A stretch of DNA of 64,000 nt from Bradyrhizobium japonicum USDA 6 (GCF_000284375.1 NC_017249.1:8239001-8303000); one strand, 5' to 3'; positions 45,815 through 54,878 are shown, counted from the first letter of the stretch. Notes: generated by a model not told the origin, from the letters alone. Made by a program: numbers and translations.

Positions 45815-46476
45815 CCTCCTGGCGTGGTGTAGCTTAGTACTAGCCCGTGCATGAGACGTGACCAGCCGTCGATAGTGACGAACAGAAAGAGCTTGAAGGG
45901 GACAGATATCACTGTGGGGGATACCATCGACATACCCATGGCCATCAAAATCGTGGTGACAATCAGATCGATCGTGATGAAGGGAAGATAGAGAAGAAAA
46001 CCGATTTCGAAGCCCCGCTTGAGTTCGGAAATCAAGAACGACGGCACAAGAATTGAGAAATCATCTGCCGTTACGCTGCCGCGCATCTCCTCCGACCAGA
46101 CATGTTCGGTGGATGACAGGAAGAAGCGGCGCTGCTCTTCATTGGTGAATTTCTTCAGATGAACACGCAGCGGCTCCTGTCCCTCCTTGGCGGCCATCAC
46201 CCAGTCATCGAAACTCTGGTAGCGAAGTTGCGGATCGGTAAGGCGGTTATAGGTCTGCTCGAAGACTGGAGCGCTGATGAAGACGGTCAGGATGAGTGCC
46301 GCTCCGTAAAGGACGATGTTCGGCGGTATCGATTGAGTTCCTAGCGCATTGCGCACGAGGAAGAGAACAACCGAGACCTTGATAAAGGCTGTAGTTGTGA
46401 CGACAGCAAAGGCCAGGAGACCAAGGCCGACCGTTATTGCAAGAAGCGCCAGGATGCTGGGTTGAATTTCAGTCAT
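45811..46476 (-). CDS. rhcR: RhcR, export-gate membrane protein (SctR)
   Basis: 221 residues of the SctR/FliP family: N-terminal membrane helices (AITVGLGLLAFAVVTTTAFIKVSVVLFLVRNALG), a central soluble loop, and the family block LISELKRGFEIGFLLYLPFITIDLIV, then MGMSMVSPTVISVPFKLFLFV. I start at MTEIQPSILALL (46476), which overlaps the rhcQ stop by 8 bases; the frame open to 46659 upstream is rhcQ shadow. It forms the pentameric base of the secretion pore. Confidence 0.95.
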   Translation of the reverse strand: MTEIQPSILALLAITVGLGLLAFAVVTTTAFIKVSVVLFLVRNALGTQSIPPNIVLYGAALILTVFISAPVFEQTYNRLTDPQLRYQSFDDWVMAAKEGQEPLRVHLKKFTNEEQRRFFLSSTEHVWSEEMRGSVTADDFSILVPSFLISELKRGFEIGFLLYLPFITIDLIVTTILMAMGMSMVSPTVISVPFKLFLFVTIDGWSRLMHGLVLSYTTPGG

Positions 46477-47590
46477 TAAGCGCCAACCTGCCGCGTAACC
46501 TGACGGCGAGCTCCTCGCCGATCCGCACGATGTCGCCTCGGCCGATACGTTGGCCGTTCGCAACGATATCGACCGGCCCGTCAAGATGCCGGCCAAGTTC
46601 GAACACGTGGCCTTCGTTGATGGTTCGCAAGGTTCCCAACGGCATCGGCCAGCGGCCACATTCGAATACGAGTGTGATCTCGATGCTGTCGATATCCGCC
46701 TCTGACGGGGGCTGCTGTTGCATCTGGTTTTGGGGCATCACATCTTCACTTTTTAGAGGGTGGGATCGCAAGCGGAATGGTCCTCGCAGCACCAGCCTGT
46801 CGCCGCCAATCTCTGCAGGGGCCCACAATCGGTCTGCAACGAGAACAATTTGGCCTCGCGCGAGTGGAATTGTGTCCGGGAGCAGCGCATCGCCTTGCTC
46901 TGCTTGGCGAAGAACGCCGATCGCGACGCGGAGCGAGCCGATATGGCCTGCAACGATGACCGGGAGTTCGGAAAGCAGCCTGGCCGCCTGTCGCGGTAAT
47001 CGGCCGAGCAGCTCGCCGAGGACGGTGAAAGCCGGAGGCACCGGACCGTCGAACGGAGAGAATAGAAGCAGCCGAGCCTTGCTGGCGAGCTCACCATAGG
47101 CGACGTCAAATTCAAGATAAGGCTGCGTACTCCGCGCTTCCTCGGTGCGAACAAGCTGCAGATTCCGCTGCGTCATTCTTTCCAGCGCAGCAAGCAAGGG
47201 TTCAAGCGCAAGTTCCAGGACCAGCGAACGCGCCGGCTCAGAAGGTAAGGTAAGCCCATTCTGCACGGTCCGAACCAGCGCTTCCGCAAGCTTACCCGGC
47301 AAGGACAGGATCAAGGTTTCACCTTCTACTTCGAAGACGCAGTCGAGCATCGGTGCCGCAGCCGGCTCCGCCTGCCAGACGGTCCGGCTCACGCGCACAG
47401 ATAGCGGCTTCTCGCCGAGGAGGCCTTGTAGAGGCGCACGCAACGCTGTGATCTCGTTAAGCCACGAGGCCACTGCGTGCGACAGGATCAGCGACGGCAT
47501 GAAGGCTGCGCGCTCAGCCGGCCGGTCCGAGGCCGGTGCGGCTTCCGCGCCGCAGGCCCCGAGCTCGCGCGTGAGAGGATCTGCAATCAT
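46469..47590 (-). CDS. rhcQ: RhcQ, sorting-platform (C-ring) protein (SctQ)
   Basis: 373 residues; two SpoA domains, the last at about residues 295-370 (DSIEITLVFECGRWPMPLG, GPVDIVANGQRIGRGDIVRIGEELAVRL). It forms the cytoplasmic sorting platform with NolU, RhcL and RhcN. Many sctQ genes also produce the C-terminal SpoA domain from an internal start; Met285 (MPQNQMQQQPP, DNA position 46738) sits in a disordered linker in the right place, preceded by a weak AGTGAAG. Overlaps sctO by 4 bases. Confidence 0.92.
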   Translation of the reverse strand: MIADPLTRELGACGAEAAPASDRPAERAAFMPSLILSHAVASWLNEITALRAPLQGLLGEKPLSVRVSRTVWQAEPAAAPMLDCVFEVEGETLILSLPGKLAEALVRTVQNGLTLPSEPARSLVLELALEPLLAALERMTQRNLQLVRTEEARSTQPYLEFDVAYGELASKARLLLFSPFDGPVPPAFTVLGELLGRLPRQAARLLSELPVIVAGHIGSLRVAIGVLRQAEQGDALLPDTIPLARGQIVLVADRLWAPAEIGGDRLVLRGPFRLRSHPLKSEDVMPQNQMQQQPPSEADIDSIEITLVFECGRWPMPLGTLRTINEGHVFELGRHLDGPVDIVANGQRIGRGDIVRIGEELAVRLRGRLALND

Positions 47591-48123
47591 GCTGGCTCAC
47601 CTCCCGTCTGCCCTGACGGGCCGCGCCGGTAGCGGAGCAAGACTTCATCATCAGCTTCGATTTCGGCGGCGGCTTCGAAATGAGCACTCGTGGTGCGCCG
47701 AACGTCTTGATCAATCTCACGCCATTTCTGGCTCGCCGCTGAACGCCTGGCCCAAACGGCCCTCGCCTCAAGAACCGCAGTCTCAGCTTGCGCCTGAGCA
47801 GCACGGGCATTTTCAAGAACCTGCTGCGCCGCTGCAATCTCGTCTGTGAGCCGGCCGATGATGAGATGATAGCGCCGCTGCAGCTCGCAAACAGACATCG
47901 CATCGGCTGCTAGCATCTCCCGATAGAGCTCTGCCTCGAGCTTTGCCCGGCGCTCTTCGGCATGTGTAAGATGCTCGAAAGCTCGTTGGACAGCTTGGAT
48001 CGCAAGGTGGCGCTTGGCTTCCATGTTAGACAATTCACGAATGGCGCTTCGCTCCCGCATGTCCTTTACGAGCCGCAGCTTCGAGGCGTGAACGGGACTT
48101 AGGCGGTCAGACGCGATATCCAT
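47587..48123 (-). CDS. sctO: SctO-type stalk protein (y4yJ)
   Basis: 178 residues, predicted long coiled coil (about 15-150, rich in Glu, Ala, Arg and Leu heptads such as VQRAFEHLTHAEERRAKLEAEL). By position between the ATPase and rhcQ, and by size, it is the SctO/YscO/FliJ stalk that links ATPase to export gate. Sequence is poorly conserved in this family. It overlaps rhcN by 25 bases. Confidence 0.82.
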   Translation of the reverse strand: MDIASDRLSPVHASKLRLVKDMRERSAIRELSNMEAKRHLAIQAVQRAFEHLTHAEERRAKLEAELYREMLAADAMSVCELQRRYHLIIGRLTDEIAAAQQVLENARAAQAQAETAVLEARAVWARRSAASQKWREIDQDVRRTTSAHFEAAAEIEADDEVLLRYRRGPSGQTGGEPA

Positions 48124-49454
48124 GCGATCGTCTCCTCAAAGCTGCACGCCTCACCCTGCCCCTGGCGCAGAAAGGCCCGCAGTTGCTCGATCGAGGCGAT
48201 CGCCCGATCGGTCAGCGGATCAGAGCCTTGTTTGTATTCACCGACCTTGATCAGGAACTCGGCCTCAGCGTACCGTGACAGCAGATCACGGAAAAAGGAT
48301 GCCGCCTTGCGATGCGGCACGGACACGATCGCATCCATGACGCGGCTGCGGCTCGACAACACGTCGATCGCCGGAAAATGCTCCCGGGAGGCCAACGCGC
48401 GGGAGAGAATAATGTGGCCATCGAGGATGCCGCGTGATTCTTCCGCTATCGGATCACCCGTGCCGTCACCTTCGACAAGCACAGTATAGAAGGCCGTAAT
48501 GGAGCCATGCTCGCCCATGCCGGCGCGCTCCAACAAGCCCGGCAACAGTGCAAAAACGGATGGCGGAAATCCGCGCCGGGTCGGCGGTTCTCCTGCGGCA
48601 AGTCCGATTTCACGCATGGCGCGGCTAAAGCGCGTCAAAGAATCCATCATCAGAACGACGCGAAGGCCCTGATCACGAAAATATTCGGCTAGCGCTGTCG
48701 CCATGTGGGCGCATTGGGCCCGCTCCATCGCCGAACGGTCGGAAGTCTCCACCACAACGACGGAACGGTGAAGGGCTTCGCCAAGATGACGTTCGATGAA
48801 TTCACGCACCTCTCGACCGCGCTCGCCGATCAGCGCAACGATAGTGACGTCGGCCGCTGCGCCTCTTACGATTTGCGACATCAGCGTCGACTTGCCGCAA
48901 CCGGCATCACCATAAATTCCGATCCGCTGACCTTCTCCGCATGTGAGAAGACCATCCAGGACACGGACGCCGAGCGGGAACGGCTGTTCAATCGCGCGCC
49001 GTTTCATCGGATTAGGCGCCCTGCCGCGCAGCGGTCTGGCTTCGCCGGCTTTTATAGGGCCCTTGCCGTCGAGCGGCCGGCCAAAACTGTCGATCACGCG
49101 GCCGAGCAAATCGGGGCCGGCAGCCACTTCCTGCATTCGCCCGGTCGTCACCACCTCTGCGCGATTGGACAGCCCCACCATGTCCCCGATGGGCGTGAGT
49201 AACACCCCATCCGGCAACAGACCGATTACCTCGGCCTCGAGCGACCATCCGCTGCGAGGATCCTGCAATAAGCACAGTTCTCCGACCCTGGCCTCCGGCA
49301 AGACGGCGTGCAGCAGCGTGCCCACGGCCCGCGTGATCCGGCCGCGGACAGCGCGTGTATCGATGTGCTTGGCGGAAGATCTTAAGGATGAGAGTGCGGC
49401 CTTTACGGTTCCTTCTGCGGCCGCGGCATGATGGGTCGGTCGTTGCACGGTCAC
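48099..49454 (-). CDS. rhcN: RhcN, T3SS ATPase (SctN)
   Basis: 451 residues of the F1-type secretion ATPase family. Walker A is GDAGCGKST at 182-190; the catalytic GERGREVREF and Walker B VVLMMDSLTRFSRAMREIG follow, and the C-terminal helical domain ends at about 445. The hexamer unfolds and strips chaperones from substrates. It starts 4 bases inside the rhcL end. Confidence 0.97.
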   Translation of the reverse strand: MTVQRPTHHAAAAEGTVKAALSSLRSSAKHIDTRAVRGRITRAVGTLLHAVLPEARVGELCLLQDPRSGWSLEAEVIGLLPDGVLLTPIGDMVGLSNRAEVVTTGRMQEVAAGPDLLGRVIDSFGRPLDGKGPIKAGEARPLRGRAPNPMKRRAIEQPFPLGVRVLDGLLTCGEGQRIGIYGDAGCGKSTLMSQIVRGAAADVTIVALIGERGREVREFIERHLGEALHRSVVVVETSDRSAMERAQCAHMATALAEYFRDQGLRVVLMMDSLTRFSRAMREIGLAAGEPPTRRGFPPSVFALLPGLLERAGMGEHGSITAFYTVLVEGDGTGDPIAEESRGILDGHIILSRALASREHFPAIDVLSSRSRVMDAIVSVPHRKAASFFRDLLSRYAEAEFLIKVGEYKQGSDPLTDRAIASIEQLRAFLRQGQGEACSFEETIAWISRLTA

Positions 49455-50071
49455 GATTCAGCTTCCTCCGTCAAGCCAAAGCCGAGGCGCAGCGCGCGCA
49501 GCTGCGCGGCAAGCCCAAGATCGACGTTGCCGAACTCGCTCCATAAAACACATTGGTCCGCGCTCAGCGCCGGATCCGCCTCAATCCTGAGCTTCGGCCG
49601 GCCCTCAAGTCCGTCATAATCCTTGAACTCACTGGCTAGCAGGTCGGCTTTCAGTGGGGATACGTGAAGGCAGACCTCCGTGTTTTTATATCTTTGCTCG
49701 ATGGCATGACGAACGCACTGGACCAGCATCTTGCCCGAATCAAATGCGCCAAGCAGATCGCGAACGATCTCAAAGACCAGTTGCGGCAATTCCCGCTCCA
49801 GAACCGCCTTGCGTTGGGCCAGTTCACAAGTCGCCTGCGCAATCAGCCGGGCCATTTCCTCTGCGCCAGCCTTTGCACCCTCGGCGCGGCCCTGCGCACG
49901 TTCCCGCTCATAAGCCAGGCGTGCCCACCCTCGAACCCGCTGCAGATGCCGCTCGGCAGCGGCCAGCGCCTGTATGGCATCGTGCCAGATCTCAAGCTGC
50001 GCAGCTGGGATCAGCGGTCCAAGAGCCCGAATCTTCGGGGCCGCGGGTGGTGCGAGGGCATCGGCCGTCAT
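49451..50071 (-). CDS. rhcL: RhcL (NolV), ATPase regulator/stator (SctL)
   Basis: 206 residues: an N-terminal Ala/Pro region, a coiled-coil middle (RGWARLAYERERAQGRAEG) and the C-terminal SctL/FliH domain (VLERELPQLVFEIVRDLL, then DPALSADQCVLWSEFGNVDLGL). It links the RhcN hexamer to the RhcQ pods. Known as nolV in Sinorhizobium. Overlaps both neighbours by 4 bases. Confidence 0.93.
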   Translation of the reverse strand: MTADALAPPAAPKIRALGPLIPAAQLEIWHDAIQALAAAERHLQRVRGWARLAYERERAQGRAEGAKAGAEEMARLIAQATCELAQRKAVLERELPQLVFEIVRDLLGAFDSGKMLVQCVRHAIEQRYKNTEVCLHVSPLKADLLASEFKDYDGLEGRPKLRIEADPALSADQCVLWSEFGNVDLGLAAQLRALRLGFGLTEEAES

Positions 50072-50706
50072 GCCCCAGCATCCTCAGTGCGCAAATGAGC
50101 CATGACGAGGGAAAGCAGCGGGCCTGCTGCGCTACGGTGCTCGGCAGTTGAGCTCTCGGCGGCCGTCCCAGCGGGCAAGCGTAGAAGCACGCGGATACGA
50201 GCAAGCGATGAAGTCTCTTCGAGCCAAGCGCCGAGACAAGCATGCCCGTCATATTCGATCTGTCGGGACAATTGCTCTGGATCGGCGATCGGGGCCGTTG
50301 CGACGGCGCAGGATAAATGCCGGACTGCGAAAGCATGCGCCTCGGCACCGATCAACTCCACCAACACAGGCAGATCGTGCCTGGAGAACAGCTTGAGGAT
50401 GGAGCGTGCATGCCAAATGCCGCCCGCGAGCAGCGCAGCCCGCCGCGGATCATGCCCCAGGAGAGCATCTTCGCTCCAGTCGCCGCAGCTCACCTCCCCC
50501 TTGCTGCCCAAAAGCAGTTCGGCGAGCCTTGGCTGTAGCCTGGCACTCTGCTGTAGCCGAGCCAAAGTGGAAGGTGAAAGCAGCGGGTCAAGAAGCCCGG
50601 CAAAACGACCGGGATCGGCCGAGGCAGCAAGCTCGCGCAGCCGATCGGCTGCGAGCGTGAACGAGCGATTGGTTTTTGTGGCTGTGGTTGACATTGATGG
50701 CGGCAT
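50068..50706 (-). CDS. nolU: NolU, SctK-like sorting-platform protein
   Basis: 212 residues, soluble, Leu/Ala-rich, with HDPRRAALLAGGIWHARSIL and RIRVLLRLPAGTAAE-type segments. By operon position between rhcJ and rhcL and by size it is NolU, the rhizobial counterpart of SctK, which connects the sorting platform to SctD. Low conservation, so the call rests mostly on context. Starts 11 bases after the rhcJ stop. Confidence 0.88.
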   Translation of the reverse strand: MPPSMSTTATKTNRSFTLAADRLRELAASADPGRFAGLLDPLLSPSTLARLQQSARLQPRLAELLLGSKGEVSCGDWSEDALLGHDPRRAALLAGGIWHARSILKLFSRHDLPVLVELIGAEAHAFAVRHLSCAVATAPIADPEQLSRQIEYDGHACLGAWLEETSSLARIRVLLRLPAGTAAESSTAEHRSAAGPLLSLVMAHLRTEDAGA

Positions 50707-50717
50707 GAGCGTCCAGA

Positions 50718-51581
50718 CTATGACGCATCAGCAATCATCTTGCCCGCCGCTTGGTCAGCAGACAGGCGCGAGCCCCTACCGAACACGCTCAGCTTACGCG
50801 ATGATTTTCCAAACTGACGCATGCGCGGGCCCAGCAATACGCAAGCGACGATGCCGAATACCGCTCCGGCGCTTCCTACAGCAAGCGCAAGTAACGGCGA
50901 TGAGCCGGCTCTTGCTGACTGAGCCACAGGGACTCCCGGACCGGCAGACTGCTCGACTGGAGCGCGCTCGACCGGCACGAAGACAACGGCGACCTTGTCA
51001 TAGGACAGCCCTTCAATGCTGTTTGCGACGAGCATCTTGATCTGCGGCAATAGTGCCGAAAGCCTCGCGCTGGAGCCATGTCGAATGAAGACCGATGCCG
51101 AGGATGGGGTCGCACCTTGCCGCAACAAGTCGTTCTTCGGCAGAACGACGTGAACGCGTGCTGAAAGGACGCCATCTATATCGCTGATCGTGCGCGACAA
51201 TTCTTCGCTTAGAGCATAAACGTATCGTGCCCGCTCCTCGATCGGCGAGGCAACGAGGCCCGATCCCTTGAACACCTCGCCGAGATTCTTGAAGGATTGG
51301 CGCGGCAGCCCCTCAACATTGAGCAGGTCAATCGAATAAGCGAGCTGCTTTTCCTCGACCTGGATTGTGCTGGTTCCGTCCTTGGCGACAACACGGACAG
51401 CATCAACGCCCTTGCCAAGGAGAAGCGCGAGCATCTCATTAGCCTCGCGCTCCTGAATTTTGGTGTAGAGATCGGTCTTACAGCCGATCAGCGAGAGGAG
51501 AAGGGGCATAGCAAGAAACACGCGAAGCCGTCGCCACGATTGACGGCCGCCGGAGCTCCCCCTCTTCGTATCGCCAGTCAT
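50718..51581 (-). CDS. rhcJ: RhcJ (NolT), inner-membrane ring lipoprotein (SctJ)
   Basis: 287 residues: lipoprotein signal with lipobox LIGC (lipidated Cys about 34), then the SctJ/FliF ring-building domains (YTKIQEREANEMLALLLGKGVDA, LSRTISDIDGVLSARVHVVLP). One membrane helix near the C-terminus (LLALAVGSAGAVFGIVACVLL) is followed by a basic tail. It forms the inner-membrane ring together with SctD (59130). Known as nolT. The start is 8 bases after nolB. Confidence 0.95.
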   Translation of the reverse strand: MTGDTKRGSSGGRQSWRRLRVFLAMPLLLSLIGCKTDLYTKIQEREANEMLALLLGKGVDAVRVVAKDGTSTIQVEEKQLAYSIDLLNVEGLPRQSFKNLGEVFKGSGLVASPIEERARYVYALSEELSRTISDIDGVLSARVHVVLPKNDLLRQGATPSSASVFIRHGSSARLSALLPQIKMLVANSIEGLSYDKVAVVFVPVERAPVEQSAGPGVPVAQSARAGSSPLLALAVGSAGAVFGIVACVLLGPRMRQFGKSSRKLSVFGRGSRLSADQAAGKMIADAS

Positions 51582-51589
51582 CAGCTTAC

Positions 51590-52102
51590 TCAGCCGGCCG
51601 ATAGCAGCTTGTTTAGCGACGAGCTGACGGCGCTGGTGCCCTTGGAGACGAGGGAAACCTGAACAACGTCTTTGTAGACGTCTCGCAGATTCGTCATCAT
51701 CGATTCGAAATCAGCTCCAACCGGCTTAACAGCCGCATTGGCTCCGGCGTTATCCGCCGGCAAAAGTGGCTGCGCAGCCGGCCCAGGCTGCACCCCATTT
51801 ACGACAGCCGGCGCAATCGCCGGAGAAACGGCTCGACCCTGGTAGATGCCGGAAAGGGTTTGGAGGATTCGGTCGCCCGGCGGACTTGCCAGCACATTCG
51901 TGCGCTGGACCTCCAATATCGGAGGAGTCGCTGCGGGTGGATTCGCGGTCGGGAAAGCAGACCCCTGATTGGGAGCTACTTGCGCCAGGGACTGCTCGAA
52001 ACGCGCCTGCTCGCCAGCAGCTGCCGGAGAGCAGGCACCGGAAAGACAACCGGCTGAACTGGGAGGGATCGGCGTTGCGCCTAACAACATGGAGTGTGTC
52101 AT
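51590..52102 (-). CDS. nolB: NolB (NopB), T3SS pilus-associated secreted protein
   Basis: 170 residues, Ala/Pro/Gln-rich, without a signal peptide, ending in a helical segment (FESMMTNLRDVYKDVVQVSLV, SSSLNKLL). NopB is secreted by the T3SS itself and is part of the extracellular pilus or inner rod (SctI position). First gene of the 11-gene minus operon, with a tts box 46 bases before its start. It is divergent from rhcC1. Confidence 0.92.
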   Translation of the reverse strand: MTHSMLLGATPIPPSSAGCLSGACSPAAAGEQARFEQSLAQVAPNQGSAFPTANPPAATPPILEVQRTNVLASPPGDRILQTLSGIYQGRAVSPAIAPAVVNGVQPGPAAQPLLPADNAGANAAVKPVGADFESMMTNLRDVYKDVVQVSLVSKGTSAVSSSLNKLLSAG

Positions 52103-52147
52103 TGTGCTGGTTTGATGACCTAAGCTTTAGCCGATGAACCGATCAAG

Positions 52148-52179
52148 TTCATAGGCTGCCGAGCTGACGAAAACCTGAC
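52148..52179 (-). promoter_or_regulatory. tts box of the nolB-rhcU operon
   Basis: On the minus strand from 52179: GTCAGGTTTTCGTCAGCT, then CGGCAGCCTATGA. Central TTTTCG and the AGCT half-site are perfect. Lies 46 bases before nolB, in the region shared with rhcC1. An inverted repeat CCTGA-CGGAGA-TCAGG overlaps its upstream edge. Confidence 0.8.
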
Positions 52180-52272
52180 GGAGATCAGGTTGACTTGGTC
52201 ATCTAATGATCACGTTTGGCTTCCAAGCTGCGGCGAAACTCTAACTTCATAATGAGCGGAAGGCGTCAAGGA

Positions 52273-52965
52273 ATGCTCGCGCGGTCCACGGTGGTACATA
52301 TCTTAAAAAGAATTTTTTGTGCCGGTGTTCTCATCTGTGTCGGAATTTTGCGCACGTCTGCTGCATCCCTTTCGCTGCCGCCCGCCCCTTATAGCTACAC
52401 CGTTCTCGATCAGGATCTTGCTGCGGCGCTGCAGGAGTTCGGAAACAATCTCAATATCAGGGTCAATGTCAGCGCCGACGTCAGGGGCCGGATTCGTGGA
52501 CGAATGCCGGACCTGCCGCCACGAGAATTCCTTGACCGTTTGACTGCTTTGTACAATCTCCAGTGGTACTATGACGGACTTGTCCTTTACATCTCCGCCG
52601 CCCAAGAGGCGCAAAGCCGGCTCATTGTATTGAACCCAATCAGCTTCGATGCGCTCAAGGCCGCGCTCGACGCGCTCAACATCTCGGATGAGCGCTATAT
52701 CGTGAAACCTGCCCCGGGAGAGGGCCTCATCCTTGCTTCTGGCCCACCCAGATTTGTTGCGCTGGTGGACCAGACCCTCAAGGGCCTTGTGGCGGAAGCG
52801 CAGGCCCGGCGCAGTCCCGCCGCCGAGAGGTCACAACACGAGTCGGTTTTGATGTTGTTTCGCGGCTCCTCGAGCACGGTCTTCCGGGACGGGCGGCCGG
52901 AAGCTTCTCCCGAAACGCCGCTTCATGGGGGCGCTGTGCGCGAAGCCGGTCCAGGCCAGAAGTGA
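52273..52965 (+). CDS. rhcC1: RhcC1 (NolW), N-terminal half of the split T3SS secretin
   Basis: About 230 residues: signal peptide (VHILKRIFCAGVLICVGIL, cleaved near TSAAS), then secretin N0/N1 domains (YTVLDQDLAAALQEFGNNLNIRV, EFLDRLTALYNLQWYYDGLVLYI). The barrel domain is absent and supplied by RhcC2 (23784), as in other rhizobia. The start is uncertain: ATG 52273 has AAGGA just before it; ATG 52252 or TTG 52216 would give a longer N-terminus. Divergent from nolB; the intergenic tts box faces nolB. Confidence 0.92.
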   Translation: MLARSTVVHILKRIFCAGVLICVGILRTSAASLSLPPAPYSYTVLDQDLAAALQEFGNNLNIRVNVSADVRGRIRGRMPDLPPREFLDRLTALYNLQWYYDGLVLYISAAQEAQSRLIVLNPISFDALKAALDALNISDERYIVKPAPGEGLILASGPPRFVALVDQTLKGLVAEAQARRSPAAERSQHESVLMLFRGSSSTVFRDGRPEASPETPLHGGAVREAGPGQK

Positions 52966-53009
52966 TGGTCGAAGATGCAAGACCGCTCCGACTGAAGTCG
53001 CATCCGATC

Positions 53010-53041
53010 GTCAGCTTTTCGAAAGCTAAAGCCCCCAGCAT
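53010..53041 (+). promoter_or_regulatory. tts box upstream of the 167-aa effector candidate
   Basis: GTCAGCTTTTCGAAAGCT, then AAAGCCCCCAGCAT. Perfect half-sites. About 200 bases before the ATG at 53246, 45 bases after rhcC1. Confidence 0.9.
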
Positions 53042-53245
53042 GAGCCTGCGAGGTCTTGACGGCTGCCCTGCTTGAGGCAGCCCGATAGATGGATAAGAGA
53101 CCGGATGCTCGAGGGAAATTGGGTAGCGCTGCCTTCACGCAGTGCGAGGCATTAAAGATCAATGTGGGCCTCCGCACGCGCGCTTCCGAGCTAGCTGAGG
53201 CTTCGCATAGCTCAATGCGCGTCATCAGTTGGAAGGAGAAACAGG

Positions 53246-53749
53246 GTGGATTTCAATGCAGTCGCCCCGGCGAATACGAGCCCGGAGCCCGACACAGCAC
53301 GGACGGCTACAGATGCAACCGAGTTCGAGCGGCAGCTCAGCGGTTCAGAGGCTCCCGCTTCGGCGCAGGGAGTCGCCCATCCAGTGCTGCAGGGCGAGGC
53401 TTATTCACCCTATCTCGACGCGGGCCATCCCTACTCTCCATACTTGGAGACAGGACACCTCTATCCGCCTTACCCAGATTTAGCGCATCCCCTTGGGCCA
53501 GACTCGGGTTGGCAGGATAATCTATATGCCGCGCCTGCGGCCGTCGCTGCGCCAGAGCCGGACAACGGCCAGCTGCATCTCTCGCCGCAGGCCATAGCTC
53601 AGGCGATCGAGGAACATCCCGGCTTCGATCAAGATGTGATATGGCAGACTCTGGATGTCGGCCCATCGGAAGCCGAGCCACGGCACGGTGAGCCTCAAGC
53701 GGGGACATCGCATGCAGGACCATCGCGCACCGCCCCTTTTTCAGGATGA
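53246..53749 (+). CDS. Tts-box effector candidate, probably C-terminally frameshifted
   Basis: 167 residues, disordered and Pro/Ala/Tyr-rich, starting MDFNAVAPANTSPEPD. It has three similar 9-11 residue units (SPYLDAGHP, SPYLETGHL, PPYPDLAHP) and a short helical LSPQAIAQAIEEHPGFDQDV. There is no signal peptide. The stop at 53749 comes in a Gly-Pro-Ser-rich stretch (AGTSHAGPSR). The next frame continues with the same composition (HAGPSHARPLQAGPPQPGSS) to about 53864, which points to a 1-base frameshift in a longer gene. A perfect tts box precedes it. Function unknown. Confidence 0.65.
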   Translation: MDFNAVAPANTSPEPDTARTATDATEFERQLSGSEAPASAQGVAHPVLQGEAYSPYLDAGHPYSPYLETGHLYPPYPDLAHPLGPDSGWQDNLYAAPAAVAAPEPDNGQLHLSPQAIAQAIEEHPGFDQDVIWQTLDVGPSEAEPRHGEPQAGTSHAGPSRTAPFSG

Positions 53750-54033
53750 GCCGCCGCACGCCGGCCCCTCGCATGCCCGGCCATTGCAGGCGGGACCGCC
53801 CCAACCTGGGTCTTCTGAAGCTCCGCCAGAAAGGACCGCGAGGCGATCCATGTCGTCGAGATGAAGGTAAGCGCGTTGCGGATCAGGATAGTCTGGGTAT
53901 GACCGGCCCCCCTAAATACCTTCAACATACCGGTTGTTAGAACCAGCACAGTTCTTCGCACAAACCTCCAAACACCGGACCACCTGAGATCACTCGGGGC
54001 ACGAATCGCGGCATCAATCCGGCCTCACTCTTC

Positions 54034-54065
54034 GTCAGCTTCTTGCAAGCTGCCCCTGCTAGCAC
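54034..54065 (+). promoter_or_regulatory. tts box upstream of a 67-aa ORF
   Basis: GTCAGCTTCTTGCAAGCT, then GCCCCTGCTAGCAC. One mismatch in the central TCG; the tail is excellent. Confidence 0.82.
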
Positions 54066-54114
54066 GAAAGGAATAGGTCATCTCGCGGCACCGCCGCTAT
54101 CTGAGTTTTATGAC

Positions 54115-54318
54115 ATGGACACAGGCGCAGCCGATATCGCAGCAACGGCGCCAGACGCTGGCACAAACACCGATAACGCCGCGAACGGCGGCGACAACTC
54201 GCACGCAGCATTGTTGCAGCGGGCCTTCGAAAAAGCTCTGGTTGCCGTCGCTACCCAGGTCATAAGCGATACCCAGTCAGACATGGATGACGCTATGAGC
54301 GAGCTAGATGATGGCTGA
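54115..54318 (+). CDS. Small tts-box protein, 67 aa, unknown
   Basis: From ATG 54115 the product is MDTGAADIAATAPDAG, then an Asn/Gly/Asp-rich stretch and a C-terminal helix (HAALLQRAFEKALVAVATQV) with an acidic end. A disordered N-terminus plus one amphipathic helix resembles small T3SS-secreted proteins such as needle or pilus subunits and translocator-like accessory proteins. The ribosome binding site is weak. A longer start at 54043 would overlap the tts box and is unlikely. Only the tts box 50 bases upstream and the composition support it. Confidence 0.5.
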   Translation: MDTGAADIAATAPDAGTNTDNAANGGDNSHAALLQRAFEKALVAVATQVISDTQSDMDDAMSELDDG

Positions 54319-54876
54319 AGGCCGGATTATCAGACGCGCACAGGGAGGACCTGACGGACGGCAAGCCGAACCGAAAACGATCGGGTGAAGCAGGCGGACT
54401 TGGCAACAGCAGCCGCTAGACCGTCTTAGGTGATCCTCCAGGCAGGCGGTGCGGCCGTTCTGCAGGACCTCGCAACTTTCGGAAGACGCCGCAGCGACTT
54501 GCTCATGCCGCCGTGTCACATATTCTTCGATGAGGGTTCATCAGGAGCGCTCTTTAGCCAGGGCACCAGACGTTCTAAGCGAGCCCGAGCGCTCCCCGCC
54601 GATGAACTTCGTCATCTATTATCCTCGATTGGTTCTGCAGCCGCCCGCGAGATCGTGCGCTAGAGAGATCCTCCGAGATTTTCCGGAACATAGGCAGACT
54701 TGGCGCTCGCTGCGCCCATATCTGCAGAACTCCGGGGACCGCTACCCCTCAGCATCGAGGCATGTTGCTGCTGCCTGATCCTGAGTTATGGCGTATTTGT
54801 CGCTACGAATTGGCGCCAAAGCTCAGACTGCCCCTATCACGCTAAGAGCTAAGATCCTCATCGAGGCCGCCGCACC
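54319..54876. other. Spacer before IS630 copy 2
   Basis: Short frames only; no recognisable motif or promoter box. Confidence 0.45.
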
Positions 54877-54878
54877 TA

